From: Streptomyces sp. FIT100
GTDB taxonomy: Bacteria > Actinomycetota > Actinomycetes > Streptomycetales > Streptomycetaceae
Length of the DNA stretch: 64,000 bases
Direction: 5' to 3'
NCBI RefSeq assembly: GCF_024584805.1
Contig: NZ_CP075715.1
Coordinates: 7,535,526 to 7,599,525 of the forward strand
Of the stretch, positions 59,838-64,000 are shown piece after piece. Each line of letters starts with the position of its first letter. Within the stretch, counting starts at the first letter, position 1. Position numbers and translations under genes: made by a program. A model generated the notes under the pieces. It searched no databases and was not told the origin of the DNA. It worked only from the letters and a program-made list of their open reading frames with translations.

Positions 59838-59907
59838 GGGCCGACAGAAGCAGCCCCGCCGGCGATCGAGGCGCGGGGAGTGCGGGGGCGGAGCCGCCCC
59901 CGCACCG

Positions 59908-61257
59908 TCACGCACCCGGGACCGACAGCAGCGCGCCCGTCCGCACCGGCCCCCCGGTCGCGAACGACTCGTTCGCCGCGAGCCCCGTCAGCAGCGCCAG
60001 CGCCCCGTCGACCTCCGTCGCGACGTGCTCCGCGGCGGCGCCGGTGTCGGCGGGGGCCGACGGGTCGGCCGGGCCGTAGAGCAGGGTCAGCATCCGTTCG
60101 TCTCCGCCGCCGTGCCCCGCGTGGTCGTACGGCGGCAGCTCCACCTCGCGCGGCGCCTCCCACAGCGGGCGCAGCAGGATGCGGGGGCCGCCGGCGTTGG
60201 CGAGGGCCTTGTCGCCGTGGATGGCTCCCTTGCCCGAGGTGGTGCGCAGGCGGGCCGGCTGCCAGCGGCTCTCCTCGACCTCCAGCTCCAGGCGGCCGCC
60301 GGTGCCGTTGAACATCACCCGGTAGCCCTCCCAGGGGGCGTAGGCGGTGAGGTGGTACGTCATGGTCGCGCCGGTGTCGTAGCGGACCAGCACCGCCATG
60401 TCGTCCTCGATGGTGATGCCGTCGCCGAAGACGTTGCGGTCGCGGTGGTAGCCGTCGACGGTCTCGGCGTCGAGGTAGAGCGAGCGCAGGGCGTCGTTCT
60501 CGGTGAGCGGCAGCGCGAAGGGGTCGTTCTCGGCGGCTGCCGCGCCGTGTGCGCGCTCGTAGTCGCGCCGGTAGCCGGAGCGCTCGCCCGCCTCCCGGCC
60601 GTAGAAGCCGAGTCGTCCGTAGCCGAAGACCTCCCGCGGCCGGGCCCCCAGCCACCAGTTGACCAGGTCGAAGTGGTGGCTCGCCTTGTGGACCATCAGC
60701 CCGCCGCTCTTGTCCTTCTCGCGGTGCCACCGGCGGAAGTAGTCGGCGCCGTGGCGTACGTCGAGCAGCCACTCGAAGTGGACGGAGAGGACCTCGCCGA
60801 CGGCGCCCTCGGCCAGCAGCCGGCGGACGGTCTCGTGGACGGGGTTGAAGCGGTAGTTGAAGGCGACCGCGAGATGGTTCCCGGTGGCCTCGACCTCGTC
60901 GAGGATGCGGCGGCAGCGGGCCGCGTCCGTGGTCATCGGCTTCTCCGTGACAACCCGGCAGCCCGCCCGCAGCGCGGGCACGATGTACGCGTCGTGCAGC
61001 GCGTCCACCGTCGTGACGACCACTTCGTCGATGCCGTCGGAGCGGAGCCTGCGCTCGAACTCGTCGGGCGTCCAGGCCGCCGCCTCCGGTTCGCCCGCTT
61101 CCTTCAGCAGCTGCTGGTGGTGCGCGATCCGTACCGGGTTGGGGTCGCACAACGCGGCCACCTGCAGCTGCGGGCGCCGGGCGAGGGCCGCCGTGAACAT
61201 CTGGGCCCGGGAGCCGGTGCCCACCACGGCGGCGCGGGACGGGGTGCTGACGGTCAT
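59908..61257 (-). CDS. Gfo/Idh/MocA-family oxidoreductase, second copy
   Basis: 449 aa from ATG 61257, overlapping the GH28 stop by 4 nt. The NAD(P) loop is AAVVGTGSRAQMFTAALARR, the EKP signature is CRVVTEKPMTTDAARCRRIL, and the catalytic His region is GLMVHKASHHFDLVNWWLG. It is longer than the 55808 protein and only distantly similar, so it is not a tandem duplicate. Probably oxidises or epimerises a sugar released by GH28/rhamnogalacturonan degradation. Confidence 0.9.
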   Translation of the reverse strand: MTVSTPSRAAVVGTGSRAQMFTAALARRPQLQVAALCDPNPVRIAHHQQLLKEAGEPEAAAWTPDEFERRLRSDGIDEVVVTTVDALHDAYIVPALRAGCRVVTEKPMTTDAARCRRILDEVEATGNHLAVAFNYRFNPVHETVRRLLAEGAVGEVLSVHFEWLLDVRHGADYFRRWHREKDKSGGLMVHKASHHFDLVNWWLGARPREVFGYGRLGFYGREAGERSGYRRDYERAHGAAAAENDPFALPLTENDALRSLYLDAETVDGYHRDRNVFGDGITIEDDMAVLVRYDTGATMTYHLTAYAPWEGYRVMFNGTGGRLELEVEESRWQPARLRTTSGKGAIHGDKALANAGGPRILLRPLWEAPREVELPPYDHAGHGGGDERMLTLLYGPADPSAPADTGAAAEHVATEVDGALALLTGLAANESFATGGPVRTGALLSVPGA

Positions 61258-62675
61258 GAGCCCTCCACAGGGTGGTTGACGACGACATCGCGCAGGGACA
61301 GTCCGGTGACCGACTGGAAGAGCGGTTCCTGTGCGGCGTTGCGGAACGAGAGGTCACCGAGTCGTACGTCGCGCACGGGTGCCTCCTCGCGTGCCCGGAT
61401 GCGGATCGGGTACTCGCAGGGGCCGCCGACGTACCAGCGCTCGGCCGACAGCCGGGACACGTCCGCGAAGGCGTCGCCGGACGTGCCGCCCGCGTACTGG
61501 AAGGTCACCTCGAACGGGACGTACATCCAGGCCGGGGCGTGCACGTCCGTCACCCGGACGTCGCGTACGTAACCACCCCTGGTGGGCGTGGACTTGACGT
61601 TGAGCACGCAGGCGACGCTCTCCTCGTCGAGGGACTCGTCGCGCGGGATGTACAGCCTGCGGACGCGCACGTCGGAGACCCCGCCGCTCATCTCGCTGCC
61701 GATCGCCACCGCGGCGTTGCCGCTTACGTACACGCAGTCCTCGACGAGGATGTTCCTGGACGGCACGCCGACCCGCCAGCCGTCCTGGTCCCGGCCGGAC
61801 TTGATGGCGATGCAGTCGTCGTGCGTGGCGAAGGTGGTGCGGCGGATGGTGACGTTCCGGCAGGAGTCCGGGTTGCAGCCGTCGCTGTTGGGGCCCTGGC
61901 ATTCGACGGTGACGTCCTGCACGGTGATGTCGCTGCTCAGCACCGGATGGATGTTCCAGAACGGGGAGTTGCGCAGCGTGACGCCCTCGATGAGGACGTT
62001 GCGGCAGGAGTGCGGCTGGACGAAGCTCGGCCGCAGGTAGTGGCCCTCGCCGAAGACCCGCTCCGCGAGCGGGACCCCGGTCGCTCCCCACTGCTCCAAG
62101 TGCCCCCAGTCGTCTCGCTCGTGGGGCATGCCGGGCTGCCAGCCGTACTGCCCCGAGCCCTTCCACGGCCACCAGTGCGCCTTGTCGCTCTGCGCGTCGA
62201 GGACTCCGCGTCCGGTGACGGCGATGTCGTGCTGTCGGTAGGCGTAGATGAGGGGCGAGTAGTTGTACGCCTCGACGCCCTGCCAGCGGGTGCGGACGAC
62301 GGGGAGGTAGGCGGCCGGGTCGGTGGAGAACAGCAGCGTGGCGCCCTCGGCGACATGCAGGTCGACACCGCTCAGCAGATGGATCGCGCCGGTGGCCCAG
62401 CGGCCGGCGGGGACCAGGACGTGGCCTCCGCCCGCCGCGTGGCAGGCCGCGACGGCGGTGCGCAGGGCGCCGGTGCAGTCGGTCGTGGCGTCGCCGACCG
62501 CGCCGTAGTCGGTGATGGGGAACCAGGCGTCCGGGAAGCGGGGAGTGCTCCTGCTGCCCGTGGTGCGGGGGGAGTGCGCGAGGGCGCGGGTGGTGCCGGT
62601 GGCGCCGATCAGCGGGAGCGCACCTGCCGCGAGTGCGCCGAGTGCGAGGACCTTTCTGCGTGCGGGACTGGCCAT
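61254..62675 (-). CDS. GH28 polygalacturonase/rhamnogalacturonase-type hydrolase, secreted
   Basis: 473 aa from ATG 62675. A Tat-like leader MASPARRKVLALGALAAGAL. FPITDYGAVGDATTDCTGAL starts the beta-helix. The GH28 catalytic core is present: GPNSDGCNPDS (NTD), THDDCIAIKSG (two Asp), and GSEMSGGVSDVRV in place of the usual GHG. The RIK strand appears as LNVKSTPTRGGYVRDVRV. The SEMSGG and VKS variants fit exo-polygalacturonase or rhamnogalacturonan-type members. Cleaves pectin backbone outside the cell. Coupled to the oxidoreductase downstream. Confidence 0.92.
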   Translation of the reverse strand: MASPARRKVLALGALAAGALPLIGATGTTRALAHSPRTTGSRSTPRFPDAWFPITDYGAVGDATTDCTGALRTAVAACHAAGGGHVLVPAGRWATGAIHLLSGVDLHVAEGATLLFSTDPAAYLPVVRTRWQGVEAYNYSPLIYAYRQHDIAVTGRGVLDAQSDKAHWWPWKGSGQYGWQPGMPHERDDWGHLEQWGATGVPLAERVFGEGHYLRPSFVQPHSCRNVLIEGVTLRNSPFWNIHPVLSSDITVQDVTVECQGPNSDGCNPDSCRNVTIRRTTFATHDDCIAIKSGRDQDGWRVGVPSRNILVEDCVYVSGNAAVAIGSEMSGGVSDVRVRRLYIPRDESLDEESVACVLNVKSTPTRGGYVRDVRVTDVHAPAWMYVPFEVTFQYAGGTSGDAFADVSRLSAERWYVGGPCEYPIRIRAREEAPVRDVRLGDLSFRNAAQEPLFQSVTGLSLRDVVVNHPVEGS

Positions 62676-62728
62676 GGCTGCATCCCTGGGTCGGGGGCGG
62701 ATGGGAAAGGGTGCCGGGGGAGTGTCGG

Positions 62729-63886
62729 TCAGGGTTCGAACGGCGTTGCGGGCGTGTTCAGTTCGCGCCGGTAGCGGGACGCCTCGCCCGCCGCGTGGGC
62801 GGCGAACAGCGCGGCGGTCTCGTCCGGCTCGCCCGACCGCAGGGCGGACAGCAGCTCCGCGTGGTGCTCGGCCATCGCCCGCCAGTCGCCGCGGTAGAGC
62901 GGATTGCCCAGCACGTGCAGGCCCCACATGCTGGGCTCGATCGTGCGCCACAGGCGGATCAGCGCGGAATTCCCGCAGGCGGCGCAGACATTGCGGTGGA
63001 AGGACATGTCGGCGTCGCGGAAGTCCCCGATGTCGCCGCTCTCCGCCGCGCGGCGCATCGCGTCCACGTCAGCGGTGAGCAGCCGCAGCGCCTCCGGTGC
63101 CAGCCGCCCGGTCGCATGACGGGCCGCGTACTCCTCGAACATCACGCGGATGTCGCGCACCTCCTGCGCCTGCTGCTCGGAGACCGCGGCGACGAACGTA
63201 CCCCGGTGCGGCAGCGAGTTCACCAGTCCCTCGTGCGCCAGGCGTTTGAGCGCCTCACGCGCGGGGGCCTGGCTGGTGCCGAGCCGGCGGGCGATCTCCG
63301 ACTCGACGAGGCGCTGGCCGGGGACGAGTTCGCCCGAGACGATCCAGCGGCGCAGCAGCGAGTACACATGATCGGAGAGCAGTTGGCGGGGGAGCAGTCC
63401 GGGGGCGGCCTGCCGGTCGGGCGTGCGGGCCTGACGGCCCCTCACCACCCCGTCCGAGACCTGCCGGCCGGGCGACTCCCGCTCCTGCTGCTGCCAGATC
63501 CGGGCGACCGTGGACTGGGAAAGCCCGAGCGCCTCGGACAGCGAACGGGTCGACGGCGCCGGCCCTCCGGAACGGACCGCCTCCAGCGCGGCCGCGACGG
63601 ACCGCTCCGCCTCCTCCCGCACGGCGCTGCGCGGGCGCCCCGGGCGCGGTGCGTCGGACAGCCCTTCCAGCCCCCGCCGCAGATAGCGCTCCCGCCACTT
63701 GGCGACCGTCGCGGGGCTGACCTTCAGCCGTTTGGCGACCGCCGCGTTGGCCAGCCCGTCGGCACAGGCGAGGACGATGCGGCTGCGCGTCCGCAGCGGA
63801 CCGGTCGGCTCCGCCGACCAGCCCAGCAGTGTCGCCCGGTCCGCCTCGGTCAGGGGCGGAAAGCTCGGAGCATCGGGAACGGTCAC
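62729..63886 (-). CDS. GntR/FCD-family regulator with an extra N-terminal transposase-type HTH domain
   Basis: 385 aa from GTG 63886. Residues ~10-140 look like the homeodomain-like HTH pair found at the N-terminus of IS630-type transposases (TRSRIVLACADGLANAAVAK, RYLRRGLEGLSDAPRPGRPR, LSEALGLSQSTVARIW). From ~170 there is a GntR winged helix (LRRWIVSGELVPGQRLVESE, APAREALKRLAHEGLVNSLP) and then an FCD domain with metal-ligand pattern (DADMSFHRNVCAACGN, EHHAELLSALRSG). A fusion of two DNA-binding modules is unusual. It is the likely regulator of the pectin locus, next to the GH28 gene. Confidence 0.88.
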   Translation of the reverse strand: MTVPDAPSFPPLTEADRATLLGWSAEPTGPLRTRSRIVLACADGLANAAVAKRLKVSPATVAKWRERYLRRGLEGLSDAPRPGRPRSAVREEAERSVAAALEAVRSGGPAPSTRSLSEALGLSQSTVARIWQQQERESPGRQVSDGVVRGRQARTPDRQAAPGLLPRQLLSDHVYSLLRRWIVSGELVPGQRLVESEIARRLGTSQAPAREALKRLAHEGLVNSLPHRGTFVAAVSEQQAQEVRDIRVMFEEYAARHATGRLAPEALRLLTADVDAMRRAAESGDIGDFRDADMSFHRNVCAACGNSALIRLWRTIEPSMWGLHVLGNPLYRGDWRAMAEHHAELLSALRSGEPDETAALFAAHAAGEASRYRRELNTPATPFEP

Positions 63887-64000
63887 CAGTTCAGGCCACC
63901 TCCATGGTGCAGGAACTTATGACTCGGCAGCCAAGGTCCGGCAATGCGGCTGTCACCAACTTTTTACCGTGTGCGGCATCTTGACGCCAGATCTGCATGC

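Overview
The window is a piece of a Streptomyces chromosome. The DNA is very GC-rich with strong third-position G/C bias, starts are often GTG, genes overlap as ATGA or GTGA, and the content is typical of the genus: LAL/LuxR regulators, a SpoIIE-type phosphatase, an OpuC-like transporter, a GH8 and other secreted hydrolases, and a P450 operon. No tRNA, rRNA or CRISPR array was seen.

Layout. 1-15.1 kb is ordinary core-like sequence: an enoyl-CoA hydratase end, a lipid kinase, a LAL regulator with two small downstream genes, an osmoprotectant ABC transporter whose ATPase gene is convergent to its permease/lipoprotein genes, a proline iminopeptidase, and a quinone oxidoreductase plus two acyl-CoA dehydrogenases in one overlapping operon. 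15.1-20.9 kb is a decayed, lower-GC accessory patch: remnants of a toxin gene, the 3' end of a group II intron (maturase C-terminus plus an intact domain V), a beta-propeller gene with 123-bp repeats, a dead IS5-family element, and an ABC ATPase gene that has lost its 5' end. 21-28.6 kb holds secreted hydrolases (GDPD-like, serine beta-lactamase-like, GH8) with VOC, DUF779 and ACT-domain genes. 28.7-35.4 kb has a metallothionein-like protein, a four-gene translationally coupled operon (ABM monooxygenase, beta-hydroxyacid-type dehydrogenase, ACMSD-like amidohydrolase, cytochrome P450) and a PAS/GAF/PP2C/HATPase phosphatase. 35.4-44.5 kb is a sugar / sugar-acid catabolic locus: IclR regulator and SMP-30 lactonase divergent from an enolase-superfamily dehydratase, zinc dehydrogenase, U32-like protein and a complete xylose-type ABC importer. 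44.6-52.8 kb has a membrane protein, phosphoglucomutase, a YciO-type protein, an F420/NADP-type reductase, an IS110-family element, and an aldo/keto reductase with its divergent TetR regulator and twin operators. 53-64 kb is a phosphocholine phospholipase C followed by a pectin / rhamnogalacturonan utilisation locus (acetylesterase, two Gfo/Idh/MocA oxidoreductases, pectinesterase, secreted hydrolase, GH28) ending in an unusual GntR/FCD regulator.

Most notable. (1) The IS110-family element at 49364-50800 carries in its left non-coding end what looks like a complete bridge RNA. Both target guides match the reconstructed empty site (one across the junction), both donor guides match the element's own two ends, and each guide pair lies in a loop closed by a perfect stem. 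(2) Four non-coding MITE-like elements share a core and insert at CTAG; a dead IS5-family element with related ends is in the same window. (3) The accessory patch at 15.1-20.9 kb is a layered record of insertions into one another and into an ABC ATPase gene.
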